A program made the translations under genes and the position numbers. 64,000 nt of DNA from Wenxinia marina DSM 24838 (GTDB lineage Bacteria > Pseudomonadota > Alphaproteobacteria > Rhodobacterales > Rhodobacteraceae): contig NZ_KB902284.1 in assembly GCF_000379485.1 (NCBI RefSeq), forward strand, positions 1 through 64,000, in the 5' to 3' direction. Positions 37,167-47,474 of the stretch are shown piece by piece; the first letter of the stretch is position 1; every line of letters begins with the position of its first letter. The notes under the pieces were generated by a model. It ran no database searches. It was not told the DNA's origin and worked only from the letters and a program-made list of their open reading frames with translations.

Positions 37167-37238
37167 CGTTCTCAGGCAGTCCGAAACATTCCGCTTCCCA
37201 GTGACTTAGCGCCCGACGACCTCTTGAGCGTTCCGAAG

Positions 37239-37285
37239 CCGTCCCCCATATTCTAGCCTGTAGTGGGGGACGGAATGGGGGACGG
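37239..37285. repeat. left subterminal GGGGGACGG repeats (integrase arm-site candidates)
   Basis: There are three copies of a GGGGGACGG core: one inverted at 37239-37247 and two direct at about 37265-37273 and 37277-37285, 12 bases apart. They overlap the possible start codons of the integrase gene. The same paired direct arrangement recurs near the other end at 40853-40874. Confidence 0.6.
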
Positions 37286-37289
37286 GCAG

Positions 37290-38489
37290 ATGGCGGACGG
37301 CACGGCGACCAGGAGACCGGCGAAGTCGTTGACGGCGGCGTTCGTGCGGACGGCCAAGACCCCCGGCAAGTATTTCGACGGGCACGGTCTCTTTCTCAAG
37401 GTGGACGCGGCCGGGGCGCGGCGCTGGGTGCAGCGGATCGTGATACGCGGCAAGCGGGTGGAGATGGGTCTCGGCTCGGCCGACCTCGTCACGCTCGCGG
37501 AGGCGCGCGAGGCGGCGCACGAGAACCGCAAGGTCGCGCGGGCCGGGGGCGACCCTCTCCGCGCCAAGCGCGAGGCGGAGGCGGTGCCGACCTTCGCCGA
37601 GGCGACCCGGATCGTCTACGACATCAACCGGCCCTCGTGGCGCAACCCGAAACACGCCGCGCAATTCCTCTCCACCTTGGAGACCTACGCCTTCCCCCGC
37701 ATCGGGCAGATGTCCGTCGCGGACGTGACCGCCGCCGATGTCGAGGCGATCCTCGCGCCCATCTGGCGGACGAAGGCAGAGACCGCGCGGCGGGTGCGCC
37801 AGCGGATCGGCAAGGTGATGAAGCTGGCGATGAAGCGGAAGTGGCGGGCTGACGACCCCTCGGCCGTTTCCGGTGAAGAACTCGGCCGTCACAGCACGTC
37901 GCAGACGCCGCGCAAGGCGCTGCCCTATTCCGATGTCCCTGCCTTCCTCGCGGCCGTCCGCCAGTCGAAGGCGACGGGGGCGACGAAGCTGGCGATGGAG
38001 TTGCTCGTACTGACCGCCGCCCGGTCCGGCGAAATCCGGCTCGCCCGGTGGGATGAAATCGACCTCGCCAACGCGACGTGGACGATCCCGGCGCAGCGGA
38101 TGAAGGCGGGCCGCGAACATAGGGTGCCGCTCTCGGACCGTGCCGTGACGGTGCTGCGGGATGCCCAGCGCCTCGCGGACGAAAGCGGTCTCGTGTTCCC
38201 CGGCACCCGCTACGGCAAGCCGCTCTCGGACGCGACCTTGCAGAAGCTGACCCGCGAACTCGGCTTCGATGTCCACGTTCACGGTTTCCGCAGCACGTTC
38301 CGGGTGTGGGCGCAGGAGCGGTCCACAGCGCCGCGCGAGGTCGCGGAAATGGCGCTCGCCCACGTGGTGAAGAACAAGGTCGAAGCAGCCTATGCCCGGT
38401 CCGACCTCTTCGACCTGCGCCGCCGCCTGATGGAGACATGGGCCGCCGCCGCGACGGCCGCGATGGCTGACGTGGTGAGGGTGGCGTGA
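37290..38489 (+). CDS. tyrosine-type site-specific integrase (DUF4102 N-terminus)
   Basis: A 399-aa phage/island integrase. The N-terminal DUF4102-like arm-binding domain (SLTAAFVRTAKTPGKYFDGHGLFLKVDAAG) is followed by a core-binding SAM-like domain and the catalytic domain. The latter has Arg in TAARSGEIRLARWDEI, the HxxR box HGFRSTFR, His in MALAHVV and the nucleophile Tyr in EAAYARSDLF. All catalytic residues are present, so it is probably active. Alternative starts are ATG 37275 and GTG 37263, both inside the GGGGGACGG repeats. Integrase binding there could repress its own translation or transcription. Confidence 0.92.
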   Translation: MADGTATRRPAKSLTAAFVRTAKTPGKYFDGHGLFLKVDAAGARRWVQRIVIRGKRVEMGLGSADLVTLAEAREAAHENRKVARAGGDPLRAKREAEAVPTFAEATRIVYDINRPSWRNPKHAAQFLSTLETYAFPRIGQMSVADVTAADVEAILAPIWRTKAETARRVRQRIGKVMKLAMKRKWRADDPSAVSGEELGRHSTSQTPRKALPYSDVPAFLAAVRQSKATGATKLAMELLVLTAARSGEIRLARWDEIDLANATWTIPAQRMKAGREHRVPLSDRAVTVLRDAQRLADESGLVFPGTRYGKPLSDATLQKLTRELGFDVHVHGFRSTFRVWAQERSTAPREVAEMALAHVVKNKVEAAYARSDLFDLRRRLMETWAAAATAAMADVVRVA

Positions 38490-39040
38490 GCGGGGACGAA
38501 TTCGAAAAGGTCCGAACCTACGGGCTCCTAGACGCGCTGACCGGCGGTGAGGGCCGCCTCGTTGATCCTTGGGATGTCGGCCGAGGCATGAGCGAAATGG
38601 ACTTTCATCAACGATGGGCACGGATCGGATGGTTGTCCGAGCGCGCGTGGTTGGCGAAGGCCGCGGCTGACTCACTCAGGTCGAAGGGTGGACGCCCGCA
38701 ATTGAACATCTGGCGAGCCTTCTTCTGTTGGTCTGTATTGCACGACGTTGTCGCCCCCATGTTTCGAGGCGCGGAGATTCCGGACCGTCCGTCATTCCGG
38801 CACGGGATCGTTTGCGACAACGGGACTGCGGTGAAGCGCGCAATCGAAGCCGAAGAGCGGGGCGAACTGGGTGGAGGCGCACGACCGCTCTTTCCAAAAA
38901 AGAAAGACCTCGCGTCATCCATTTCCCGGGGCCGGACCAAACTCGGGATGGACGACCGATGGCGGTCATCAATTGCGGAAACCATGGCGCGGGAGTTGTC
39001 GCAATCGGCTTCGCTCCTAATCGCCAATCGGCGGCAATAG
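38486..39040 (+). CDS. hypothetical protein of the integrative element
   Basis: A 184-aa protein (EKVRTYGLLDALTGGEGRLVDPWDVG, then WRAFFCWSVLHDVVAPMFRGAEIPDR, basic C-terminus). No family was recognised. GTG at 38486 overlaps the integrase stop (GTGA), so it is co-translated with the integrase. It is soluble, without membrane segments or signal. Its codon use is less GC-rich than the flanking chromosome. A role in excision or regulation is possible only by position. Confidence 0.7.
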   Translation: MSGDEFEKVRTYGLLDALTGGEGRLVDPWDVGRGMSEMDFHQRWARIGWLSERAWLAKAAADSLRSKGGRPQLNIWRAFFCWSVLHDVVAPMFRGAEIPDRPSFRHGIVCDNGTAVKRAIEAEERGELGGGARPLFPKKKDLASSISRGRTKLGMDDRWRSSIAETMARELSQSASLLIANRRQ

Positions 39041-39076
39041 CTTCCAAGTCATCGCAACAAGCCAAGAGGCTCTACG

Positions 39077-39262
39077 ATGACCGAAGAAATCCTTCGCCGC
39101 CCGGCCGTGGTCCGGGTGACGGGTCTGCCGACCTCCACCCTCTACGCCGCGATGGCACGCGGCACGTTCCCCCGGCCGGTGAAGCTGGGTGAGCGCGCCG
39201 TGGGGTGGCGCAAGTCCGACATCGAGAACTGGCTCGCCTCGCGCACGGAGGCCAGCGCCTAA
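39077..39262 (+). CDS. AlpA family phage regulatory protein / excisionase-like
   Basis: A 61-aa protein (VVRVTGLPTSTLYAAMARGTFPRPVKLGERAVGWRKSDIENWLASR) with the full AlpA/MerR-like helix-turn-helix: a recognition helix TSTLYAAMARG, and the wing FPRPVKLGERAVGW with the terminal DIENWL. AlpA proteins activate integrase expression or act as recombination directionality factors. AGAGG lies 7 bases before the ATG. The stop overlaps the next start (TAATG at 39260-39264). Confidence 0.9.
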   Translation: MTEEILRRPAVVRVTGLPTSTLYAAMARGTFPRPVKLGERAVGWRKSDIENWLASRTEASA

Positions 39263-39651
39263 TGTCTGAGAAGATGCAAGAGAACGGCCCGGACCTGCGC
39301 CAACAGGTTCCGGGCCGGGGGCGCCAATCTAAGCGGACCGGCACCCCCGACATAGCCCCGAAACGCCGCTCGCGCCAGCGCCGCGAGTGGATCGTCACCG
39401 ACATGACCGGCGAGACGAAGAACATCGTCGTCACCGGCCGGGTCGCGTGGATGATGGAGCGGCTCGTGGAGGTCGGCCCGGTGGGTGTGACCACCTTCGA
39501 CCACCCCGGCGTCCGGCTCTCGCACTACGTCATGTGCCTGCGCCAAGAGGGCGTGGACATCGAGACCCGCCGCGAACCGCATGGAGGAGCCTTCCCCGGC
39601 CGCCACGGCCGCTACAGGCTCGTCTCCGAGGCGCGGAGGGCGGACCAATGA
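39262..39651 (+). CDS. winged-helix domain-containing protein
   Basis: A 129-aa protein. It has a basic, disordered N-terminus of about 40 residues, then a small winged-helix-like domain (WMMERLVEVGPVGVTTFDHPGVRLSHYVMCLRQEGVDIETRREPHGG). This resembles DNA-binding proteins of alphaproteobacterial phages and islands. It overlaps the AlpA stop by one base and the next start by four (ATGA at 39648-39651). It is likely a regulator of the element. Confidence 0.72.
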   Translation: MSEKMQENGPDLRQQVPGRGRQSKRTGTPDIAPKRRSRQRREWIVTDMTGETKNIVVTGRVAWMMERLVEVGPVGVTTFDHPGVRLSHYVMCLRQEGVDIETRREPHGGAFPGRHGRYRLVSEARRADQ

Positions 39652-39782
39652 CAAAGGACCGCCACCCCGCCATAGACGCGGAGACCGCCCGTCAGCGCCG
39701 TCTCCGCCTGCGCTGGGCACTGACCGGCCCGGCCGCGCGGATCGTGCAGGAACTCGCCTTCGGGCCGCTCCGCGATGGGTAA
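39648..39782 (+). CDS. small hypothetical protein
   Basis: A 44-aa reading frame (MTKDRHPAIDAETARQRRLR) kept open between two overlapping neighbours: its ATG overlaps the previous stop, and the next gene begins inside its end. A basic helix is predicted. Coupled spacing argues that it is real, but no family was recognised. Confidence 0.5.
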   Translation: MTKDRHPAIDAETARQRRLRLRWALTGPAARIVQELAFGPLRDG

Positions 39783-40176
39783 GGCGAACCGCACCGGGCG
39801 GAGCAAGGGCAGGTATGTCCAGCTGCACGAGTGGTTCCAGCGCACAGAGGCTTGGGCGACGATGTCGCCCGGCCCGCGCGCGCTCTACGTCGAGGTCAAA
39901 CGCCGCTTCAACGGAGCGAACAACGGCGACCTCTTCCTGAGCCACCGGGACGCCGCGAAGGCGTTGAACGTGTCCCGCAACACCGCCTCGCGCTACTTCG
40001 CGGAATTGCAGGAGCGCGGCTTCCTGCGCATGACCCAGGCGCATTGCCTCGGCCCCGCCGGGATCGGGCAGACGTGCAAATGGGCTTTGGAGGAAGAGAC
40101 CACCCCGGACGGCCGCGCCGCGACGAAGTCGTTCGTCCGGTGGACCGCGAAAACAGAAACCCCGCGCAAAAACTGA
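39775..40176 (+). CDS. helix-turn-helix domain protein
   Basis: A 133-aa protein with a winged HTH (YVQLHEWFQRTEAWATMSPGPRALYVEVKRRFNGANNGDLFLSHRDAAKALNVSRNTASRYFAELQERGFLRMT is the domain, residues about 14-88), similar in layout to the HTH_36 type used by replication and partition proteins of small elements. It may be a replication initiator relic or a regulator. It starts inside the previous ORF (ATG in the last codons), showing compact coupling. The 207 bases after it show no gene, only a small CCCGC/GCGGG hairpin at 40322-40333. Confidence 0.72.
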   Translation: MGKANRTGRSKGRYVQLHEWFQRTEAWATMSPGPRALYVEVKRRFNGANNGDLFLSHRDAAKALNVSRNTASRYFAELQERGFLRMTQAHCLGPAGIGQTCKWALEEETTPDGRAATKSFVRWTAKTETPRKN

Positions 40177-40383
40177 GCCACCCCGTCCCCATCGTTGGGA
40201 CGCCGCCAGCGCAACCGACCGGGAACTCCGTCGAGGCGGCTCAAATTTGGGGACGTGATTGGAGGTTTCGGCCCCGACCGCGTCCCCACCGTTGAGCCAT
40301 ATCTACATCTAGCCATAGGCACCCGCTTGCGGGGGTCGATGTCAGCACCTAGCCTGCGATGAGCCTGACAGAGCGAAATACCG

Positions 40384-40740
40384 ATGTCTCATAAGCTGCG
40401 AGTTGCCGTCCTTCTGACGGCCCTCTCTTCTCCGACGCCGCTCCTTGCTACGCCGGTTCAAGAGATGATTGAGCCATGCACGGCTGCCGCTATGGGCAAC
40501 ACGTCTCGTCCTGACGCTACCTTTTGTCTCGGTGTCATCTTCGGCTTGATGCAGATGTCAGACATGAACTGCTATGCTGGGCTGACCGGCCGAGTGCCGA
40601 CGGCTGGAACTCCACCCAGCAATCAAGCTGCCGCGCAAGCGTTCGTAAATTGGGCTAGAGCCAACCCGAGTAGCTGGGGACAGGACTACGTCGTCGGGAT
40701 GCTGCTTGCACTCTCCGCTACCTTTCCCTGCACTCGTTAG
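40384..40740 (+). CDS. secreted Rap1a/Tai-like immunity family protein (cargo)
   Basis: A 118-aa protein with a Sec signal peptide (MSHKLRVAVLLTALSSPTPLLA) and four cysteines (C32, C48, C63, C116), consistent with two disulfides. The pattern FCLGVIFGLMQ in the middle and a terminal QDYVVGMLLALSATFPC fits the Rap1a/Tai fold. That family includes periplasmic immunity proteins against T6SS peptidoglycan amidases, and many orphan members of unknown role. No effector gene is adjacent. It is the only evident cargo of the element and is less GC-rich than its surroundings. Confidence 0.68.
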   Translation: MSHKLRVAVLLTALSSPTPLLATPVQEMIEPCTAAAMGNTSRPDATFCLGVIFGLMQMSDMNCYAGLTGRVPTAGTPPSNQAAAQAFVNWARANPSSWGQDYVVGMLLALSATFPCTR

Positions 40741-40852
40741 CCGGTCGACGTAGACGCGGCTCGCGGAGGCAAGCCTCGCGCGCGCGCGCCCGCGCGTATT
40801 GGTCTCCCTCGTGCGCGCGTATTACTTAAAGAACCCTCGCCAGATCGAAGCG

Positions 40853-40874
40853 ATGGGGGACGCGATGGGGGACG
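40853..40874 (+). repeat. right subterminal GGGGGACG repeats (integrase arm-site candidates)
   Basis: Two direct copies of ATGGGGGACG lie 11 bases apart, about 50 bases inside the right attachment site. They mirror the pair at 37265-37285 near the left end. Placement at both ends suggests arm-type binding sites for the integrase N-terminal domain. Elsewhere, 40741-40852 holds only CG-rich low-complexity sequence. Confidence 0.6.
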
Positions 40875-40923
40875 GCACGCCCATTCAAAGCCGAATATCC
40901 GTTCTAAAACAGAGGGATATAGA

Positions 40924-40957
40924 GCTGTGTGTGGCGGAGAGACAGGGATTCGAACCC
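40924..40957 (+). repeat. right attachment site (attR) at the tRNA-Ser 3' end
   Basis: This is the partner of 37133-37166: 22 identical bases, then an imperfect extension. It covers the tRNA CCA end, the acceptor 3' strand and part of the T arm, plus eight bases downstream of the tRNA. Confidence 0.85.
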
Positions 40958-41021
40958 TGGGACCCCGTGAAGGGTCAACGGTTTTCGAGACCGCCCCGTT
41001 CGACCACTCCGGCACCTCTCC
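40932..41021 (-). tRNA. tRNA-Ser(CGA)
   Basis: A 90-base tRNA with encoded CCA. The acceptor GGAGAGG pairs with TCTCTCC, the discriminator is G, and the T arm is CAGGGTTCGAATCCCTG. The long variable arm typical of tRNA-Ser is present. The anticodon loop CTCGAAA gives anticodon CGA (codon UCG). The gene is intact on the chromosomal side of the integrated element, whose end supplies or preserves its 3' portion. Confidence 0.93.
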
Positions 41022-41186
41022 GCGGTCGCGTGGGCCACCTAGCCGGACGGCGGGGGTACTGCAAGCCCCTTTTGCCGGGCGGCTGACGCCCGGCTGACAA
41101 CTTCGTGCGGCGCGGGGTGGCGGGGTTTCCAGGTGGGCGGGGCGGACGTATGCCGGAGGGGACCCGATCTGTCAGGAGCCATCCCC

Positions 41187-42026
41187 ATGTCCGCGATCAC
41201 CGTCACCCGGACCGCCCTCGCCGCCGCGCTCGTCGCGGCCCCGTTCGCCGCCCCCGCGCAGGAGGCGGAGGGCGACGTCGATGCGCTCTTCGAGGCACTG
41301 CTGCTGCCGGAGGTCCTCGGCGTCATGCAGCAGGAGGGTGTCGGCTACGGCGCCGAGGTGGGCGAGGATCTTTTCGAAAGCGCCGTCTCGGCCAGCTGGT
41401 CCGACGGCGTCGCGGCGATCTACGACGCTGAGCGGATGGAGCGCGAGGTGCGTGCGGCCTTCGCCGAGGCGCTGGAGGGCGAGGATCTCGCGCCGATGAT
41501 CGAGTTCTTCACCGAAGGCGCGGGCCGCACCGCCGTCGCGCTGGAACTGTCGGCGCGCGAGGCGATGCTGGACGAGGAGGTCGAGGAGGCCGCCCGCGAG
41601 GCGGCCGCGCTGGCGATGGCCGACGGGACCGAGCGCTCCGCGCAACTGGAGCGGTTCGTCGAGGCGAACGACCTGGTCGAGACCAACGTGGTCAGCGCGA
41701 TGAACTCCAACGTCGCCTTCTACCTCGGCCTGATGGACGGCGGCGCGCTGCCGGCGCAGCTGACCGAGGACCAGATCCTCGCCGACGTCTGGGGGCAGGA
41801 GCCGGAGATCCGGCAGACCACTACCGAGTGGATCTACTCCTTCCTCGGCCTCGCCTACCAGCCGCTCTCGGACGAGGATCTCGAGGCCTACACCGCCTTC
41901 TCCGAGACCGAGCCGGGGCAGACCCTGAACCGCGCCGTGTTCGAGGCGTTCGACGCGCCGTTCGAGGCGATCAGCCACGATCTCGGCCGTCTCGCCGCGC
42001 AGTACATGGTCCAGCAGGACATCTAG
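41187..42026 (+). CDS. DUF2059 domain periplasmic protein
   Basis: A 279-aa protein with a Sec signal peptide (MSAITVTRTALAAALVAAPFAAPAQ). It is strongly acidic and helical, with the DUF2059-like segment AFAEALEGEDLAPMIEFFTEGAGRTAVALELSAREAML. Function of the family is unknown. CAGGAG precedes the ATG. Its TAG stop shares the palindrome CTAG (42023-42026) with the stop of the convergent gene, so the two genes overlap tail to tail. Confidence 0.75.
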   Translation: MSAITVTRTALAAALVAAPFAAPAQEAEGDVDALFEALLLPEVLGVMQQEGVGYGAEVGEDLFESAVSASWSDGVAAIYDAERMEREVRAAFAEALEGEDLAPMIEFFTEGAGRTAVALELSAREAMLDEEVEEAAREAAALAMADGTERSAQLERFVEANDLVETNVVSAMNSNVAFYLGLMDGGALPAQLTEDQILADVWGQEPEIRQTTTEWIYSFLGLAYQPLSDEDLEAYTAFSETEPGQTLNRAVFEAFDAPFEAISHDLGRLAAQYMVQQDI

Positions 42027-42364
42027 GCACGGCCGAACGACTGGATGGCGAGCGACAGCGCGGCCGGATTGTCGGCATAGAGGCCGAGATCCCCGGACAA
42101 CTGCAGCGTGCGGGCCGAGCGGTCGCCGGCCGGCACGCCGGCGGCGTCGTAGGCGCGGGTCAGGGCCGGGCCGCCGCCGGCGTCGATTTCGGCCAGGATG
42201 GCGGGGAAGCTGTCCTTCACCGCCAGTTCCACCGCCGCCCGGTCGCCGCTGCGGGCGGGGTCCACCAGTCCGCGGATCGCCTCCACCGGACCCTGCGCGG
42301 CGCCGGGGGCGCAGGCGGGAATCGCCAGAAGGACAAGGGCGGCGAGGCGGGCGGGGACTGTCAT
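42023..42364 (-). CDS. small secreted protein of unknown function
   Basis: A 113-aa protein (MTVPARLAALVLLAIPACAPGAAQGPVEAIRGLVDPARSGDRAAVELAVKDSF). The hydrophobic start resembles a signal peptide; IPAC is only a poor lipobox. ATG 42364 is preceded by GGAG nine bases upstream, while ATG 42379 would add five residues. The remainder is helical with no recognised family, although such small proteins often sit beside DUF2059 genes. Confidence 0.6.
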   Translation of the reverse strand: MTVPARLAALVLLAIPACAPGAAQGPVEAIRGLVDPARSGDRAAVELAVKDSFPAILAEIDAGGGPALTRAYDAAGVPAGDRSARTLQLSGDLGLYADNPAALSLAIQSFGRA

Positions 42365-42396
42365 CAGGAGGCGCTCCATCGGCTGTGCGGCGGGGG

Positions 42397-42425
42397 TTGA
42401 CTTGAGGGGGATAGGCGCAGATAAG
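42397..42425 (+). promoter_or_regulatory. candidate sigma-70 promoter of rplU-rpmA
   Basis: TTGACT at 42397-42402 and GATAAG at 42420-42425 are separated by 17 bases. This implies a leader of about 185 bases before rplU, long enough for a structured autoregulatory leader; none was identified with certainty. Confidence 0.45.
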
Positions 42426-42616
42426 CCCGCATCCCGGCAAGGGCGCCCCGGCGCACCGCAGGGTTTCCCGCGCCTTTCCGCCGACGACCGGCGGGGCCGG
42501 GACAGCATGGCAACGATCGCTCCTGGCGGGGCGCGCTGTCCGACGGCGGGCCGACCGGCCCCGTGAACGCCGCCACGAGGCGGGGCCGAGGGACGCGGTA
42601 TACGAAGGAAAGACGC

Positions 42617-43294
42617 ATGTTTGCGGTTCTCAAGACCGGCGGCAAGCAGTATCGGGTCACCTCGGGCGATGTCCTGAGGGTCGAGAAGCTGGCCGCCGAC
42701 GCGGGCGACACCGTCCAGTTCAACGACATCCTGATGGTGGGCGACACGATCGGCTCTCCGCTCGTCGCCGGTGCGGGCGTGCAGGCCACCGTGATCGACC
42801 AGATCAAGGCAGAGAAGGTCATCCACTTCGTCAAGCGCCGCCGCAAGCACGGCTCCAAGCGCACGAAGGGCCACCGTCAGCAGCTGACGCTGGTGCGGAT
42901 CACCGACATCCTCGCCGACGGCGCCGACAAGAGCGGCGTGAAGGCCGCGATCGGCGCCGCGATGGCGCCGCGCGACGCCACCACGTCGTCGGCCCCGGCC
43001 AAGGCCGCGCCGAAGAAGGGCGAGGCCTCGGTCTCGGCCAGCAAGACGGACGCGCCGAAGCAGAAGGACGAAGCCGCGCCGCAGGGCGGGTCGGACGACC
43101 TCAAGAAGCTGTCGGGCGTCGGCCCCGCGCTGGAGAAGAAGCTGCACGCCGCCGGCGTCACCTCCTTCGCCCAGATCGCCGGCTGGACCGAGGCCGACGT
43201 CGCCGAGATGGACGAGAAGCTGTCGTTCAAGGGCCGGATCGAGCGTGAAGGCTGGATCGACCAGGCCAAGCAACTGGCCGCCGAGAAGGAGTAA
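42617..43294 (+). CDS. rplU: 50S ribosomal protein L21 with C-terminal HhH extension
   Basis: A 225-aa protein, twice the usual length of about 103. Residues 1-103 are a canonical L21 ([43 protein letters not shown]). An Ala/Lys-rich linker follows. The C-terminal about 60 residues ([43 protein letters not shown]) form a helix-hairpin-helix module. This extension is a recurrent alphaproteobacterial feature. It is followed six bases later by rpmA. The long reading upstream of 42617 is out of family. Confidence 0.94.
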   Translation: MFAVLKTGGKQYRVTSGDVLRVEKLAADAGDTVQFNDILMVGDTIGSPLVAGAGVQATVIDQIKAEKVIHFVKRRRKHGSKRTKGHRQQLTLVRITDILADGADKSGVKAAIGAAMAPRDATTSSAPAKAAPKKGEASVSASKTDAPKQKDEAAPQGGSDDLKKLSGVGPALEKKLHAAGVTSFAQIAGWTEADVAEMDEKLSFKGRIEREGWIDQAKQLAAEKE

Positions 43295-43300
43295 CACCCC

Positions 43301-43570
43301 ATGGCACACAAGAAAGCAGGCGGTTCCTCCCGCAACGGGCGCGACAGCGCCGGCCGGCGCCTCGGCGTCAAGAAGTTCGGGGGCGAGTACGTCATCCCCG
43401 GCAACATCATCATGCGTCAGCGCGGCACCAAGATGTGGCCGGGCGAGGGCGTGGGCATCGGCAAGGATCACACGATCTTCGCGATGACCGAGGGCCGCGT
43501 GAGCTTCCGCAAGGGACTCAAGGGCCGCACGTTCATTTCCGTGCTCCCCGAGGCCGACGCCGCCGAGTAA
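43301..43570 (+). CDS. rpmA: 50S ribosomal protein L27
   Basis: An 89-aa protein with the canonical [28 protein letters not shown] start. The N-terminal tail, which reaches the peptidyl-transferase centre, needs no Firmicutes-type processing. GGDxV-type core residues continue to [15 protein letters not shown]. It forms the usual rplU-rpmA pair and is followed by a strong terminator. Confidence 0.97.
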   Translation: MAHKKAGGSSRNGRDSAGRRLGVKKFGGEYVIPGNIIMRQRGTKMWPGEGVGIGKDHTIFAMTEGRVSFRKGLKGRTFISVLPEADAAE

Positions 43571-43593
43571 CCCGGCCTTTCGGGGCGAGACAG

Positions 43594-43628
43594 GGGGACC
43601 GGCGGGATCGCCGGTCCCCTTCGCATTT
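43594..43628 (+). terminator. Rho-independent terminator of rplU-rpmA
   Basis: An 11-bp stem (43594-43604 with 43609-43619) with a 4-base loop is followed by a TTCGCATTTT tract. It lies 23 bases after the rpmA stop. Confidence 0.85.
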
Positions 43629-43711
43629 TCTGCGCCACGACATATATTTGCACCATTCGCCGCGTAGGGGGACGCGGCCGGGGGGTGGCAGGTTTCGGAG
43701 GAGGAACCTCG

Positions 43712-44254
43712 ATGCTGATCGATACCGTCACGGACCAGCCGGCAATCCCGGCCGAGCGGTTCGTGCTGCGCCCGCCCCGGCGCTCTGACCAGGGGCTGAT
43801 CGAGCTCTATGCCTCGGACGAACGCGTGGCTAAGATGACCCGCTCGATCCCGCACCCCCTGCCGCCCGGCGCGGTCGAGGCGTTCATCCGCCAGGCCCTG
43901 TCGCCCGACCGGCGCGAGGACGTGTGGATCATCGACGGCTCCGCCCACGGAGCGTCCGAGATCATGGGCGTCGTGTCCCTGCAGAAGATGGAGCGCGGCC
44001 AGTCCGAGATCGGCTACTGGGTCGCGCCGGCCTTCTGGAACACCGGCGTCGCGTCCGAGGCGGTGCGCGCGCTGGTCGAGGCGAACCCGACCGGCGCGGC
44101 CACGATCTTCGCCGAGGTGTTCCAGGACAATCCGAACTCCGCCCGGGTGCTGACCGGCTGCGGGTTCGAGTATCTGGGCGACGCCGAGGCCTACTCCGTG
44201 TCGCGCAAGGCCACCGTCCAGACCTGGACGTACCTGCTCAAACCGCGGAAATGA
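43712..44254 (+). CDS. GNAT family N-acetyltransferase (RimJ/RimL type) 1
   Basis: A 180-aa protein opening MLIDTVTDQPAIPAERFVLRPPRRSDQGLIELYASDERVAKMT. It carries the acetyl-CoA region IGYWVAPAFWNTGVASEAVRALVEA and NPNSARVLTGCGFEYLGD. GGAGGAGG is placed 7 bases before the ATG. It is the first of three tandem GNAT genes joined by ATGA overlaps and leading into obgE. Its target (protein N-terminus or small molecule) is unknown. Confidence 0.88.
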   Translation: MLIDTVTDQPAIPAERFVLRPPRRSDQGLIELYASDERVAKMTRSIPHPLPPGAVEAFIRQALSPDRREDVWIIDGSAHGASEIMGVVSLQKMERGQSEIGYWVAPAFWNTGVASEAVRALVEANPTGAATIFAEVFQDNPNSARVLTGCGFEYLGDAEAYSVSRKATVQTWTYLLKPRK

Positions 44255-44762
44255 GCGCGCCCGCCGCGCCCGGCCAGCCGGTCCTGACTTACCGGCCGCT
44301 GGGCCCGGCGGACGCTCCGCGCCTGCACGAGATCGGCTCCGACTGGGCGGTGGTCCGCCAGCTCGGCGGATGGCCCTGGCCGCCGGACCGCGCCTTCACC
44401 GAAAGCCGCTCGAAGCCCTACGAGGGCGGCGAGGGCTTCGTCTGGGGCGTGTTCGAGGGTGGACGCCTCGTCGGATCGGTCGGCGTCACCCGGCGCGAGA
44501 TCGGCTACATGTTCGACCTCGCGGACCGGGGCCGCGGCATCGCCCGCGCGGCGGTGGACGCCGCGATCGGCTTCGCCTTCGCGTCCTGGGACTGGCCCGA
44601 GATCCGGGCGACGACGTGGGCCGACAACCCGGCCTCGGCGCGGGTTCTGGCCCGCGCCGGGTTCGTCCACTGGTCGACCCGGTACGAGCGGTCGAAGGCG
44701 CGGCGGCTGCCGGTCCTGCTGCACCGGCACCGCCTGACCCGCGCGCGGTGGGAGGCGGGACG

Positions 44763-44766
<4 letters not shown>
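44251..44766 (+). CDS. GNAT family N-acetyltransferase 2
   Basis: A 171-aa protein with the RimJ/RimL layout: VLTYRPLGPADAPRLHEIGSDWAVVRQLGGWPWPPD, then IGYMFDLADRGRGIARAAVDAAIGFAF (acetyl-CoA loop RGRGIA) and NPASARVLARAGFVHWS. It overlaps its neighbours by ATGA on both sides. It is divergent in sequence from the flanking GNATs, so recent duplication is unlikely. Confidence 0.87.

Positions 44767-47470
<2,704 letters not shown>

Positions 47471-47474
<4 letters not shown>

Larger units (their letters stand above)
37133..40957 (+). mobile_element. small integrative element in tRNA-Ser(CGA)
   Basis: About 3.8 kb bounded by direct repeats that include the tRNA 3' end. It carries a tyrosine integrase, an unknown 184-aa protein, an AlpA-like protein, two helix-turn-helix-type proteins, a 44-aa ORF and a secreted cargo protein, all on the + strand and mostly overlapping. 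No capsid, relaxase, primase or toxin gene is recognisable, so it is a minimal island or a satellite dependent on a helper. Parts (38490-39040 and 40200-40740) are visibly less GC-rich than the surrounding chromosome. Confidence 0.82.

Noticed and set aside
40741-40830. CG-alternating repeat considered as CRISPR or origin-like sequence
   Set aside because: Only short CGCG runs and two GCGCGTATT copies; no regular repeat-spacer pattern and no replication gene attached.
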